A stretch of DNA of 64,000 nucleotides from Algicola sagamiensis DSM 14643 (GCF_000374485.1 NZ_KB894496.1:168017-232016); one strand, 5' to 3'. Positions 1-9,267 are shown, counted from the first letter of the stretch. Notes: generated by a model from the letters alone, not told the origin. A program made the numbers and translations.

Positions 1-1745
1 TTCTCAATGACCGTACGAAGTTTTTCGTAACTGGTCCACTGTGGGTTTTTCCCGTTATTATTCGCTTTTGCCCGAAGGACAAAGTTGACGATTTCATTGC
101 GGAAATCTTTCGGATTGCTGATCCCGGCTGGTTTTTCGATCTTTTCCAACTCGTTGTTCAATGCTGCACGATCAAACAGTTGACCAGTTTCTGGGTCTCT
201 GTACTCTTGATCCTGGATCCAGAAATCTGCATAAGTCACATAACGATCAAAGATATTTTGACCGTATTCGGAGTACGACTCTAAGTAAGCGGTTTGGATT
301 TCTTTGCCGATAAATTCAACATACTTAGGAATGAGATAGCCTTTCAAATGTTCTAGCAGACGGTCTTGTATATCTTGCGGGAATTGCTCCCGCTCAATCT
401 GTTGTTCAAGCACATAGAATAAATGGACCGGGTTTGCTGCAACTTCCGAGTGGTCAAAGTTAAATACTCGAGAGAGGATCTTGAATGCAAATCGTGTAGA
501 AAGCCCATCCATCCCTTCATCCACACCAGCATAATCTCTGTATTCCTGATAGGATTTTGCTTTTGGATCAGTGTCTTTGAGACTCTCGCCATCGTAGACA
601 CGCATTTTGGAGTACATTGAACTATTTTCTGGCTCTTTCAAACGAGAAAGCACACTAAATTGTGCGAGTGTCTCCAACGTTCCTGGTGAGCATGGCGAAT
701 TGAATAGTTCTGAGTTTTCCAAAAGCTTTTCGTAAATTTTGATTTCGTCAGAGACCCTGAGGCAATAAGGCACTTTTACAATAAATACCCGATCAAGGAA
801 TGCCTCGTTGTTCTTGTTATTTCTGAAACTTTGCCATTCTGATTCGTTCGAGTGAGCGAGGATGATCCCGCCAAATGGCAAGGCAGAGAGACCTTCTGTG
901 CCGTTATAATTTCCTTCCTGGGTTGCGGTGAGCAGCGGGTGAAGGACTTTGATTGGCGCTTTGAACATTTCAACAAATTCCATCAATCCCTGGTTGGCAC
1001 GGCATAGCGCACCTGAGTAGGAATAAGCATCGGGATCGTTTTGTGCGAAGTGTTCCAGCATACGGATGTCGACTTTCCCAACCAGTGTAGAAATATCTTG
1101 ATTGTTTTCATCTCCAGGCTCGGTTTTGGCAACTGCAACCTGATCTAAAATCGATGGATGCTTCTTGACGACTTTGAACTGGCTGATGTCACCGTTATAC
1201 TCATGCAAACGTTTTGCCGCCCATGGAGACATGATCATATTCAAGTAGCGTTTAGGAATGTCGTACTCTTTTTCCAACAGATCGCCGTCTTCATTAATAT
1301 CGAATAAGCAAAAGGGGTGATCATTGACAGGGGAGTCTTTGAGCGAGTATATCGGAACCTTTTGCATCAAGTATTTCAGCTTTTCCGCCAAAGAAGATTT
1401 ACCGCCACCAACAGGGCCAAGCAAGTAAAGGATCTGTTTCTTTTCTTCCAAGCCTTGTGCGGAATGCTTTAAGTACGCAACGATTTGCTCAATCGCGTCT
1501 TCCATGCCATAAAACTCGCTGAACTCTGGGTAGCGAGAGATAACCCGGTTCGAAAAAATTCGGCTTAATCGCGGGTCTTGCGAAGTATCAATCATCTCCG
1601 CTTCACCAATGGCGATCAGAAGTCTTTCTGCAGCACTGGCATAAGCGCTCTTGTCTTCCTTACAGATCTCCAAAAATTCCTGGATAGTGTACTCTTCTTC
1701 TTTTGCTGCTTCGTATCGTTGTTGATAGTGTTCGAATATGCTCAT
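1..1745 (-). CDS. prkA: PrkA/YeaG family serine protein kinase, C-terminus beyond the left edge
   Basis: Reading leftward from an ATG at 1745 the frame stays open to base 1, giving about 581 residues beginning MSIFEHYQQRYEAAK; the family is about 640 residues, so roughly 60 C-terminal residues are missing. A P-loop reads GPVGGGKSS in a PrkA AAA+ domain (near residues 102-110), followed by SPWAAKRL and SNESEWQSFRNN, all typical of PrkA/YeaG. Family knowledge: cytosolic AAA+ kinase linked to nitrogen and stationary-phase stress, usually in an operon with yeaH and a SpoVR gene; those would lie to the left of this window. The conserved kinase region is intact as far as visible. The about 210 bases upstream, to the next gene, hold no promoter I can name. 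Identity is secure from the length and motifs. Confidence 0.95.
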   Translation of the reverse strand, partial: MSIFEHYQQRYEAAKEEEYTIQEFLEICKEDKSAYASAAERLLIAIGEAEMIDTSQDPRLSRIFSNRVISRYPEFSEFYGMEDAIEQIVAYLKHSAQGLEEKKQILYLLGPVGGGKSSLAEKLKYLMQKVPIYSLKDSPVNDHPFCLFDINEDGDLLEKEYDIPKRYLNMIMSPWAAKRLHEYNGDISQFKVVKKHPSILDQVAVAKTEPGDENNQDISTLVGKVDIRMLEHFAQNDPDAYSYSGALCRANQGLMEFVEMFKAPIKVLHPLLTATQEGNYNGTEGLSALPFGGIILAHSNESEWQSFRNNKNNEAFLDRVFIVKVPYCLRVSDEIKIYEKLLENSELFNSPCSPGTLETLAQFSVLSRLKEPENSSMYSKMRVYDGESLKDTDPKAKSYQEYRDYAGVDEGMDGLSTRFAFKILSRVFNFDHSEVAANPVHLFYVLEQQIEREQFPQDIQDRLLEHLKGYLIPKYVEFIGKEIQTAYLESYSEYGQNIFDRYVTYADFWIQDQEYRDPETGQLFDRAALNNELEKIEKPAGISNPKDFRNEIVNFVLRAKANNNGKNPQWTSYEKLRTVIE

Positions 1746-1956
1746 TATCACCCCTCTGTCGCCCAAAAAGCTCAGAGTTAGTTCTCTGAAATCATCATTG
1801 AAACTTATGCGGTATTTCCTATAAGGGTAGTCGGGATGATAAAAAATGCCTGAATAAATTTAGGATTTTTAACCAATTTTTTGTCGGGGCATGAGGAGCC
1901 TCTTACAATGAAAAAGGCCCCTGAAAATCAATAATAAATGATAAGAAAGGAATCAG

Positions 1957-2892
1957 CTAGTCATCACAACCTTGAAAAACTTCTGCAATCATACATCTTG
2001 CACTGCCACCACCAACGGACTCAATGGTTGGGATGTCAACGGCAATGATTTTTCCATGGCAGGAGAGTGTGTTTTTTTGTTGGGTTGTAAAGGCATTCAG
2101 TGCTGTTGTCGACATCACAATGATCCGGTCGCCTTTTTTATTTTTGAGCTGAAGAATATTACAACAGAATTGATTCATCTGTTCTTCAGTAACTTTAATA
2201 ATCGATTTATGCTGAACACTTAACGCACCAAGCACTTTTTGAAGATGTGTCGGTGCAATGACGTCAGGACAAATCACTGCAAAATCGACACCGATACTCA
2301 ACATGACATTGGTATGATAAACAGGATGACCCGTGGAAGACATTGTCGGGAAAGAGATAACTTTCTTCGAACGATAAAATTTCTGGAACTGTTGTAGCAT
2401 ATGCAGGTCGCAGCGCTCTGACATCGCAGCAAAAACTGTATCTGTCATATGGTCGAAAACCAATGCGCCGGTTCCTTCTAAAGGTGGGCGATCTTCAATT
2501 TCACCACCGAGGTGTACCGTATAATTTACAGTAAAGCCATTTTTCACGAATAAATGACAGAGTGCTTTAGGTCGAACTTCTTGCCGTCGATTTTCTGTCT
2601 TCATTGGAAAGAAGAAAATGCCACCATCGGGTGTAGTGAGAAACCAGTTATTTGGAAAAACGGCATCTGGTGTGACATGATCATCTTCCTTTTCCATCAG
2701 CAATATTTGTAGATCATGACGCTTTAACTTTTCGACCATCTCTTCAAATTCCTGCATTGCGCGTGCAGTCACTTCTATAGCGGACTCAGTAGGAACATGC
2801 TGGAAATCATTATCATCTGCGGTTTGTGGATTAAAACCAAAGTCTGTGGGGGGAACCATGACGACTGTTTGAGCTAAGTTGGAATGTTGCAC
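1957..2892 (-). CDS. ctlX: CtlX-type citrulline/guanidino-group hydrolase (amidinotransferase superfamily)
   Basis: A 311-residue soluble enzyme of the guanidino-group-modifying (PPAD) superfamily. Visible family motifs are PDAVFPNNWF near residue 75, GGEIEDRPPLEGTGALVFDH, PVYHTNVMLS with the catalytic His, and GGGSARCM near the C-terminus with the likely nucleophile Cys300. This combination fits the CtlX/arginine-deiminase-related family, known for citrulline ureidase activity; the exact substrate is inferred. The frame also opens with a GTG at 2898, but the Shine-Dalgarno GAGG overlaps that codon, so the second GTG at 2892 (five-base spacing) is the better start. It is a single gene, divergent from the cold-shock gene. 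The window also encodes agmatine deiminase and an N-carbamoylputrescine amidase, which act on related ureido/guanidino compounds. Confidence 0.82.
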   Translation of the reverse strand: MQHSNLAQTVVMVPPTDFGFNPQTADDNDFQHVPTESAIEVTARAMQEFEEMVEKLKRHDLQILLMEKEDDHVTPDAVFPNNWFLTTPDGGIFFFPMKTENRRQEVRPKALCHLFVKNGFTVNYTVHLGGEIEDRPPLEGTGALVFDHMTDTVFAAMSERCDLHMLQQFQKFYRSKKVISFPTMSSTGHPVYHTNVMLSIGVDFAVICPDVIAPTHLQKVLGALSVQHKSIIKVTEEQMNQFCCNILQLKNKKGDRIIVMSTTALNAFTTQQKNTLSCHGKIIAVDIPTIESVGGGSARCMIAEVFQGCDD

Positions 2893-3326
2893 GTTCACCT
2901 CGTTTTAGGACACCAATCTATGGTGTGAGATTATTTTTATCTTCTCTCCGTGTCTCTAATTTTATACAGATTTAATTTGAATAAAAGTGGGTTGATGTTT
3001 TCTTTAAGATTGAAGTAAACCATGGCGGGAGCTTACCTTTGCAATGATAGGGAATACGTCGATACGAATTGAAAATGAATCAGAGTTTGAGATTAATAAT
3101 AAAGTGCTGCATTTAACATTATTTGAATATTTTCTACAACTTTGGTTATTAATTAACTCATCCTTAACTCAATGACTTCAATATTGCAGTTAAATCGTGT
3201 ATAAATGTGCTCTATCGCATTTGTGGGTCAGTGTAGTTCATTTTTTTGAACTGTCCCGGTATGCTTTTTTATGGGCAGTAAACTCCCGCGTTTTAGATAG
3301 AAGAATATGACGATTTAGGTGGAACC
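2893..3326. other. Divergent intergenic region carrying the cold-shock gene leader
   Basis: About 430 bases between ctlX (leftward) and the cold-shock gene (rightward). The sequence is AT-rich, with a possible -10 (TATAAA) near 3200 but no convincing -35. The last 100 bases before the cold-shock gene can fold into two competing hairpins (listed separately). No ORF is credible here. Confidence 0.5.
3235..3279 (+). promoter_or_regulatory. Leader RNA with two overlapping hairpins upstream of the cold-shock gene
   Basis: AGTTCA (3235-3240) pairs with TGAACT (3247-3252) across a six-T loop. ACTGTCC (3250-3256) pairs with GGGCAGT (3273-3279), including one G-U pair. The arms share bases 3250-3252, so both cannot form fully at once. 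Long, structured, temperature-sensitive leaders are known for cspA-type genes; that this one switches is inference. Confidence 0.4.
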
Positions 3327-3551
3327 GTGTCAGAAAAGTTAACTGGAAAGATCAAGTTTTTTAATGCAGTCAAAGGATTTGGCTTTATTGAAATGGAAGA
3401 TGGAACGAATGTTTTTGTACATCATGAAGACATTGTGATGGATGGATACAGAAACCTTCACAAGAATCAAATCGTTAAATTCGAGTTGATCGATCAAGGT
3501 AAAGGGCCGAAAGCTCAAAATGTCGATCCGCTTTACCAATTTGCGAACTAG
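3327..3551 (+). CDS. CspA-family cold-shock protein
   Basis: A 74-residue single cold-shock domain. The RNP1 motif reads KGFGFI and RNP2 reads VFVHHEDI, the nucleic-acid-binding surface of the OB fold; the length matches CspA-type proteins (about 70 residues). Expected role: cytosolic single-stranded RNA/DNA binding and RNA chaperoning. Translation starts at a GTG preceded by AGGTGG. The C-terminal half (DGYRNLHKNQIVKFELIDQ) is more divergent than in CspA proper, so this is a family member and not clearly CspA, CspC or CspD. It is monocistronic, with a structured leader upstream and a hairpin downstream. Cold induction is plausible but not shown by sequence. Confidence 0.93.
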   Translation: MSEKLTGKIKFFNAVKGFGFIEMEDGTNVFVHHEDIVMDGYRNLHKNQIVKFELIDQGKGPKAQNVDPLYQFAN

Positions 3552-3589
3552 CATGGATACATGATATTCCTGCTTGTTGAACAGGATTA

Positions 3590-3612
3590 GCGGTTGTACT
3601 TTGGGCAACCGC
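3590..3612 (+). terminator. Hairpin after the cold-shock gene
   Basis: GCGGTTG (3590-3596) and CAACCGC (3606-3612) form a perfect 7-bp stem about 40 bases after the stop codon. No U-tract follows (ACCCATTC), so this is a terminator-like hairpin and not a canonical intrinsic terminator. Confidence 0.4.
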
Positions 3613-3726
3613 ACCCATTCAAAATCAATATGTATCCTCAACCAATTTCTCCTCGGTAATTTCGTCTCAAAATTCTCTCATCCATTGTTCTGAGCTTGTT
3701 TTCAAGGGTGAGATATGTAGAATAAA

Positions 3727-3741
3727 TAATAATAATTCTCA
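3727..3741. promoter_or_regulatory. Predicted Fur box upstream of fhuC
   Basis: TAATAAT-A-ATTCTCA matches the 7-1-7 Fur consensus TGATAAT-N-ATTATCA at 12 of 14 defined positions. It lies 72 bases before the first fhuC start codon, the expected place for iron-dependent repression of the fhuCDBF operon. Confidence 0.75.
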
Positions 3742-3813
3742 TTCTTTGACGCATGTGTGTATGATCATCAGGGACATCAACCCAAAATTGTGATTGCAAC
3801 GATGCTGTTTTAA

Positions 3814-4695
3814 ATGGAGTTTTCTTTGGATACTCAACAATTTACTCACCCAATTGCCGATGTGCCGCATACATCATTTAAAGCGCATCAACAGCAAGAC
3901 TCCCTGATCCGTAACAAATCATGTATCTATCAGCTGAAACAAGTCGGCGTTTCTATTGGCGAGAAAGAAATATTATCTCCGGTTAATTTGTCGCTCCAAC
4001 CAGGACGTGTTTACGGACTTGTAGGACACAATGGTTCTGGTAAATCAACATTATTAAAAGTACTTTCTCGCACAATCGCGCCAACACAAGGTGAAGTTTC
4101 TCTGAAAGGGCAAGCCATCGAGACGTGGAAAAGCAGAGCATTTTCTCAGCAAGTTGCCTATTTACCACAATATTTACCCAGTGCGAATGGATTGACCGCA
4201 CGTGAGTTACTCAGTATGAGCCGTTACGCCTGGCATGGTATGTTGGGACGAAAAAAAGCTTCTGATAAGCAAGCAATTGATCATGCGATTGCATTAACGG
4301 GGGTTGCTGATTTACTGGAACGCCAAGTGGATACATTGTCTGGTGGTGAGCGCCAGCGTGTTTGGTTAACCACACTTGTCGCACAACAAAGCGGTTGTTT
4401 ACTTCTGGATGAGCCGACTTCAGCGCTTGATGTGGGCCATCAACTCGAAGTTCTGCAATTGATCCAGACATTGGGTCATGACCATGGAAAATGCATCGTT
4501 ATCATCATGCATGATATTAATATGGCTGCGCGATACTGTGATGAAATCATCGCTTTGCGAGAAGGCAAAATGCTGTTGCAAGCTGCTCCATCGGAAGTCA
4601 TGCAACCGGATGTTTTACAGAAAATCTACGGCATCAATATGGCTGTCATGCATCCAGAAGATCATCCACCGATTAGCTTCGCGAAAAAATTGTAA
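3814..4695 (+). CDS. fhuC: Ferric-hydroxamate ABC transporter ATP-binding protein FhuC
   Basis: A 293-residue ABC ATPase. Walker A GHNGSGKST is at residues 71-79, the Q-loop LPQ near 119, the signature LSGGERQR at 175-182, Walker B CLLLDEP near 195-201 and the H-loop His at 233. It powers import of iron-loaded hydroxamate siderophores across the inner membrane with the fused permease encoded by fhuB and the binding protein fhuD, which follow directly. The N-terminus runs about 35 residues longer than is usual before the ABC core. A TTG at 3826 with GGAG six bases upstream is an alternative start that removes only four residues. A Fur box upstream implies iron repression. Assignment to the FhuC/FepC subfamily is strengthened by the adjacent fhuF. 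Confidence 0.9.
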   Translation: MEFSLDTQQFTHPIADVPHTSFKAHQQQDSLIRNKSCIYQLKQVGVSIGEKEILSPVNLSLQPGRVYGLVGHNGSGKSTLLKVLSRTIAPTQGEVSLKGQAIETWKSRAFSQQVAYLPQYLPSANGLTARELLSMSRYAWHGMLGRKKASDKQAIDHAIALTGVADLLERQVDTLSGGERQRVWLTTLVAQQSGCLLLDEPTSALDVGHQLEVLQLIQTLGHDHGKCIVIIMHDINMAARYCDEIIALREGKMLLQAAPSEVMQPDVLQKIYGINMAVMHPEDHPPISFAKKL

Positions 4696-4709
4696 TCAGA
4701 GAGCCATCA

Positions 4710-5603
4710 ATGCGAGTTATCATTTTTTTATTGTTTTGGGCCTCCAGCCTAGCCTTTGAAGCACCTGCGAGCCAGGTCAAACCCAGTGCATATCCTCAGC
4801 GTGTCGTTTCCCTAGACTTTGCACTTGCCGCAACACTTGTTGAAATGGGGCTACCGCCAGTGGGGATTGCAGATAAACACGGTTATGAACGATGGGCACA
4901 GGAGCCAGCATTACCAGATTCTGTTGTTGATCTCGGCTCTATGTATGAGCCAAATTTGGAGCTGCTTGAGTCGATTCAGCCAGATCTGATCCTGATTACG
5001 CCATATCAGGTTCATATCAAACCTTTTTTAGAAAAAATTGCGCCCGTTGTTTCCATGACAACTTACCAAGTTGCTGGAGATGTCATTGAAAAATCAGTGA
5101 AAAACACCCGTGAACTGGGCACTATTTTGGGGCGTGAAGCACAAGCAGAGGCTTTGATCACATCAACATATCAGGCAATGCAAGATGCAAAGCAAGTAGT
5201 TGAAAAGTATGCATTTCCTTCGTTTCTCGTCATGCGTGTTCATGATAAACAACATGTTTGGGTCTATGGAGAAAATAGCCTTTTTCAGTCCGTGATGTCG
5301 CGGATCGGTTTGCAAAATGCTTGGACTCAAAAAACGAATACGTGGGGATTTTCTTCTCAAGGGCTGCCAGCTGTGACTCGAGCGAATCAAAACAAAGAGA
5401 CCTTTGTTGTCTTTTTAGAGCCAATGCCAGATGAAGGTGTTCGCTCACTCAATGAGTCACCTTTATGGCGACTTCAGCCCTGGATGCAAGAAAAACGATA
5501 CATTACATTACCGCCAGTACTTCAGTATGGTGCTTTGCCAGCTGCCCGGCGACTCTCGCATGTATTTGTTGAAGCCCTTCAATCGAAGAAAGAGAAGATG
5601 TAA
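4710..5603 (+). CDS. fhuD: Periplasmic iron-siderophore-binding protein FhuD
   Basis: A 297-residue substrate-binding protein of the helical-backbone (cluster III) type. The N-terminus MRVIIFLLFWASSLA is a signal peptide. The mature part opens PQRVVSLDFALAATLVEMGLPPVGIAD and continues with EPNLELLESIQPDLILITPY, the typical FhuD/BtuF core. It binds ferric hydroxamates in the periplasm and hands them to FhuB. It starts 14 bases after fhuC, and its stop overlaps the fhuB start by one base (TAATG), so translation is coupled. No lipobox is visible. Ligand specificity (ferrichrome, aerobactin, coprogen or other) cannot be read from sequence. Confidence 0.9.
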   Translation: MRVIIFLLFWASSLAFEAPASQVKPSAYPQRVVSLDFALAATLVEMGLPPVGIADKHGYERWAQEPALPDSVVDLGSMYEPNLELLESIQPDLILITPYQVHIKPFLEKIAPVVSMTTYQVAGDVIEKSVKNTRELGTILGREAQAEALITSTYQAMQDAKQVVEKYAFPSFLVMRVHDKQHVWVYGENSLFQSVMSRIGLQNAWTQKTNTWGFSSQGLPAVTRANQNKETFVVFLEPMPDEGVRSLNESPLWRLQPWMQEKRYITLPPVLQYGALPAARRLSHVFVEALQSKKEKM

Positions 5604-7600
5604 TGCAAGCTTGCCCAAATTTGATTCAATCTGTTTCTGTAAAGACAATCATCAGCTTTTTTGGCTTGATCTTATTCACGTTTGGACTGTGTTACTTATC
5701 CTTTGCCAGAACACTTCCAAGTCTGTCACCCATTCAAAGCATGTGGTCTCCAGATACGGCTCAGATCCCACAATTACTCATTCATTACAGTTGGCTACCA
5801 AGGCAGTTTGTTGCATTGATGGCTGGTGCTGGACTCGCCTTAGCTGGTGTGATCTTACAACAAGTTTTACGTAATCCACTGGCTGCGCCCTCCACGCTTG
5901 GTTTTTCTTCTGGTGCAATGATGGCTCTCACGCTCGCCACAATCCATGCGCCGTGGATGTTAAGCTTTGGCCGTGAATGGGTCGCGATGGCTGGTGCGCT
6001 TGGGACAGGGCTGATTATTTTGGCCCTTACGAAAAAACGAGGCTTTAGTCCGCTCACTGTGATCCTCGTTGGCATGTTTATGACACTCTACTGTAGTGCA
6101 GTAACTGCTGTACTCAATGTGATGGATCAAAAAGAGTTGTGGAGTGTCTTTTTGTGGGGAGGAGGGTCACTTGTTCAGCATGACTGGCAGACATTCAAGC
6201 AAATGAGCCTTCCATTCTTACTGAGTGTTGTTGCAGCTATTGTATTCGTTCGGCCGCTATCACTCATTGGACTCAGTGATGAAACAGCTGGCAGTGCGGG
6301 GCTGAATGTCAATCGAACCCGTATGATTGCCTTTCTCATTGCTATCTTTGTGACCGCTTCAATCGTGAGCCATGTTGGTGTGATCACCTTTATCGGACTG
6401 GCGGCACCTGCTTTGCTGAGGATCGCAGGAATTCATCGATTTGGGCAACGCCTTATACTCGCACCCATCGTCGGAGCACTTCTACTTTGGTTTGTAGATT
6501 TAGTCGTTCAAAACTTTGGAACATTTTCTGGGTATGCTGCTCCGACCGGTGCTGTGACCGGACTTTTTGGTGCACCGATTATGATTTGGTTGCTACTCAG
6601 AACGAAGTCGATGTTTCAACCGAGTGTGGTTGATCATGGGTATGTGTTTCGGACGCAAAAACCCATGCTTGTCGCTTGGGTTTTCTTTGCAATTTTGGTG
6701 CTTCTGGTGGTTATTGGTCTCTTTTTGGGGAAAAGTCAGACAGGCTGGGTTTGGGGGGCGCAAGCGTTGGAATGGCGTTCTCCAAGGGTCATCGCAGCCT
6801 GGATGGCGGGTGCCCTGCTCGGTGCATCGGGTGTGATCATGCAAAGAATGTTGAGAAACCCGATGGCTTCACCCGAGCTACTCGGGGTGAATGCGGGCGC
6901 TTCAATTGGGATGGCGATTGCAATCCTCTCTGGACTTGGCGTGAGTATCGTTATCCAGCTTGGTTTTGCTGCGGTTGGCGCTTTTGGTGCGATGATGTTT
7001 GTCATCACGATCAGCCGTCGAAGTAACTATTCACCAGAAAAAGTGATTTTGGTTGGGGTTGCGCTTACATCGTTTGTTGAAGGGATCACGTTGTTGATGT
7101 CTGCATCGGGTGATTCAAGAACCTTGCTATTGATGAGCTGGCTCACCGGGTCGACATTTCGAATTGATATGACGTTGGCATTGTTGTCCTCAGGTGCTGC
7201 GATTGTGTTGCTTGGTGCTGCTTTTGCTTGTACTCGAATGCAGCAAGCGGTTGAGCTTGGCCCTGCTTTTATTCGAAATGCGGGGCTGAACGAATCAAAA
7301 GCACGGCTCATTCTTCTCCTATTGGTTGCAGGCATGAGTGCGACAGCAACGATTGTGGTTGGTCCGCTGAGTTTTGTCAGTTTGATGGCACCTCACATCG
7401 CACGAATGCTTGGTGTGATCCGAGTGCACCACCAATTGCTGGTTTCTGCACTGATTGGTGGTCTATTACTGGTTTTTGGTGATTGGGCAGGCAGAACCCT
7501 CTTTTATCCATGGCAGGTCACAGCCCCATTGTTTACCTGCCTTGTTGGCGGCCCGATGCTAATTTGGTTCCTGATGCGGAGAGAGCAACATGCTAGATAG
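5603..7600 (+). CDS. fhuB: Ferric-hydroxamate permease FhuB, two fused BtuC-type domains
   Basis: A 665-residue inner-membrane protein made of two tandem FecCD/BtuC-type permease halves (about 1-335 and 350-665), each with many membrane segments. Corresponding motifs appear in both halves: GAGLALAGVILQQVLRNPLA and GALLGASGVIMQRMLRNPMA, then VGVITFIGLAAPALLR and VGPLSFVSLMAPHIAR. Such a fused permease (about 660 residues) is diagnostic of FhuB; most relatives use two half-size subunits. It forms the channel with FhuC and receives ligand from FhuD. The start overlaps the fhuD stop by one base, and the 3' end overlaps fhuF by 11 bases, so the four genes form one tightly packed transcription unit. 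Confidence 0.95.
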   Translation: MQACPNLIQSVSVKTIISFFGLILFTFGLCYLSFARTLPSLSPIQSMWSPDTAQIPQLLIHYSWLPRQFVALMAGAGLALAGVILQQVLRNPLAAPSTLGFSSGAMMALTLATIHAPWMLSFGREWVAMAGALGTGLIILALTKKRGFSPLTVILVGMFMTLYCSAVTAVLNVMDQKELWSVFLWGGGSLVQHDWQTFKQMSLPFLLSVVAAIVFVRPLSLIGLSDETAGSAGLNVNRTRMIAFLIAIFVTASIVSHVGVITFIGLAAPALLRIAGIHRFGQRLILAPIVGALLLWFVDLVVQNFGTFSGYAAPTGAVTGLFGAPIMIWLLLRTKSMFQPSVVDHGYVFRTQKPMLVAWVFFAILVLLVVIGLFLGKSQTGWVWGAQALEWRSPRVIAAWMAGALLGASGVIMQRMLRNPMASPELLGVNAGASIGMAIAILSGLGVSIVIQLGFAAVGAFGAMMFVITISRRSNYSPEKVILVGVALTSFVEGITLLMSASGDSRTLLLMSWLTGSTFRIDMTLALLSSGAAIVLLGAAFACTRMQQAVELGPAFIRNAGLNESKARLILLLLVAGMSATATIVVGPLSFVSLMAPHIARMLGVIRVHHQLLVSALIGGLLLVFGDWAGRTLFYPWQVTAPLFTCLVGGPMLIWFLMRREQHAR

Positions 7601-8342
7601 TACCCTTCAGACACAACATACGCTTAATCAACGGCTCAAGCTGCTTTCTGAACAGTATGCACCTGAGTTATTGAGTTACTTTCACTTTGCTGGAACGAAA
7701 AGCGCAGCGGATATTTCATTTCTATCCGCTGACTCTTGGAGTGAAAATGAGAGATTTGAGTCAATTATTCAGCTGTATGCTGATTTCAGCCACTATGAAG
7801 ATAGAAAACCACTGATTTCACTTTGGTCTCAGTGGTATTTTGGCTTGTTACTTCCACCTGTAATGGCGGTGATCCTGGCAACAGATACAGCATTGAATCC
7901 TGATGCAGCATCATTTCCATTGGAAATTGGCGATGACAATGGTCGACCAAAAGGGTTTTTGTGCGACGATCAGTTTATAGATGTATCCCATGTACCTCAG
8001 TCTCAGGAGCAAAAACTCTGTGACTTCATTCAATGGCATTTGATACCGGATGTGGAACGGTTGGTTGCATTGAGTCCTCTCAATGCACGTTTTATTTGGA
8101 ATAACATTGGATTTGTGCTGCATTGGTATCTTGGAGAAATGACGGAAAAAACGGGAAACCCGTCGTTTATTGCTCTACGCGGTTTATTCCAGCAAGCGCA
8201 GCTGCCCTGCGGCACAGAAAATCCACTCTACCGGACGGTTTTAGAGCGCCGAGGAGAACTCCAACGGCGCGGGTGCTGCCTCAGATATGTGATCCCACAT
8301 GTTGATTACTGTGATGGTTGCCCCAAATTACTGCCAAAGTAA
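7590..8342 (+). CDS. fhuF: Siderophore-iron reductase FhuF, [2Fe-2S] protein
   Basis: A 250-residue cytosolic ferric-siderophore reductase that releases iron from imported hydroxamates. The diagnostic C-terminal cluster ligands are Cys229-Cys230, then ten residues, Cys241, two residues, Cys244, exactly the unusual CC-x10-CxxC spacing known for E. coli FhuF. The segment FIWNNIGFVLHWYL is also family-typical. Its ATG lies inside fhuB (11-base overlap). The presence of fhuF supports a hydroxamate as the substrate of the upstream transporter, because catecholate systems usually use an esterase or an SIP-type reductase. It is the last gene of the operon; the next gene is convergent and 35 bases away, with no clear terminator between. 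Confidence 0.93.
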   Translation: MLDSTLQTQHTLNQRLKLLSEQYAPELLSYFHFAGTKSAADISFLSADSWSENERFESIIQLYADFSHYEDRKPLISLWSQWYFGLLLPPVMAVILATDTALNPDAASFPLEIGDDNGRPKGFLCDDQFIDVSHVPQSQEQKLCDFIQWHLIPDVERLVALSPLNARFIWNNIGFVLHWYLGEMTEKTGNPSFIALRGLFQQAQLPCGTENPLYRTVLERRGELQRRGCCLRYVIPHVDYCDGCPKLLPK

Positions 8343-8377
8343 TCTTTGGAGAGCCAGTGTCTCGCTGATTTTTATAT

Positions 8378-9208
8378 TCAAGTCGGTTTTCTGGCAATCG
8401 TGATCTCACCTGGCAGTGCCATGGTCGATCGTGATTGCTCGAAGAGGATCCGGTTATTTCGAACTAATGTGATCGAATCACGTTGTGCTGATATGATTTG
8501 ACGCAGTGCTGGTGGCTCATTTTGTCCGGGGAAGTAATTTTCTTTGACCGCATCAGAGCAAATTCGGTAGTCGAATCGCGATGCTGAGGAGATTTGTTCA
8601 AATCCAGTTTGTTCTAAAAGTCCATAAAATTCATGTCGCATCAAAAAATAGCGGTTCTTAACCGCATTCTCCATTCCAACAAGTTTGTCCTTGATCTTTG
8701 TAACACCTGCAAGCTCTTCTCTTTCTTGCTCGCAATCGAATAAAAAGCCGAGATTGATGAACTGACCACCAGGTCTTAAAAGTTGAAATAGATTATGATA
8801 AAGCTTGTTTTGCAGTGACAAGGGGATCTCATGATTTGCACTTTTTATAAAGATACAGTCAAATTGTTGCTCCGTAATCGAGGTCTCATGATCGTGTTCG
8901 AGTGTAAGAATATCACCACACACAACGGTACATTCTTCTGGACTCAACCAGGACTTTGCGATATCGGTTTGTGTCTTTGAAAGCTCAAACAGTGTGCTTT
9001 TGGGCTGAGAAATTCCATGAAGAGTACAATGATCGAGAAGTCGTCTGGTGAGGTTGCCATTTCCACCCATCACATCCAGTATATTTTGGTTTTGACTGGG
9101 GTTGATGAATTGTATAAATTGCGTCAGTAAGTCGTCCGTAAATCCATTTATTTTATCCTGATTATAGTGACCGACAACGTCATAATCTGCTTGAGGAATG
9201 TGAGTCAT
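8378..9208 (-). CDS. Class I SAM-dependent methyltransferase, substrate unknown
   Basis: A 276-residue soluble protein. Residues 43-52, ILDVMGGNGN, are motif I of a Rossmann-fold methyltransferase (SAM binding). FDCIFIKSANHEIPLS fits motif IV, and LLRPGGQFINLGFLFD fits the post-IV strand. No targeting signal or membrane segment is seen. The C-terminal 60 residues (EQISSASRFDYRICSDAVKENYFPGQ) give no clue to the substrate. It is the last gene of a minus-strand run after the cobalamin adenosyltransferase, with a 106-base gap that contains a short palindrome, so it may have its own promoter. I do not recognise a named family. Confidence 0.75.
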   Translation of the reverse strand: MTHIPQADYDVVGHYNQDKINGFTDDLLTQFIQFINPSQNQNILDVMGGNGNLTRRLLDHCTLHGISQPKSTLFELSKTQTDIAKSWLSPEECTVVCGDILTLEHDHETSITEQQFDCIFIKSANHEIPLSLQNKLYHNLFQLLRPGGQFINLGFLFDCEQEREELAGVTKIKDKLVGMENAVKNRYFLMRHEFYGLLEQTGFEQISSASRFDYRICSDAVKENYFPGQNEPPALRQIISAQRDSITLVRNNRILFEQSRSTMALPGEITIARKPT

Positions 9209-9253
9209 TTGTTGAAATAGCCGCTCTCAGTTAGGTTACCTTGAGCTGAAACT

Positions 9254-9267
9254 ATCACGAACGTGAT
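9254..9267. promoter_or_regulatory. 14-bp palindrome upstream of the methyltransferase
   Basis: ATCACG-AA-CGTGAT is a perfect inverted repeat located 46 bases before the methyltransferase start. It could be an operator or a weak hairpin; no regulator consensus fits it well. Confidence 0.25.

Noticed and set aside
1885..1921. Possible terminator GGGGC/GCCCC between prkA and ctlX
   Set aside because: Stem is only five bases with a long loop and no downstream U-tract on either strand.
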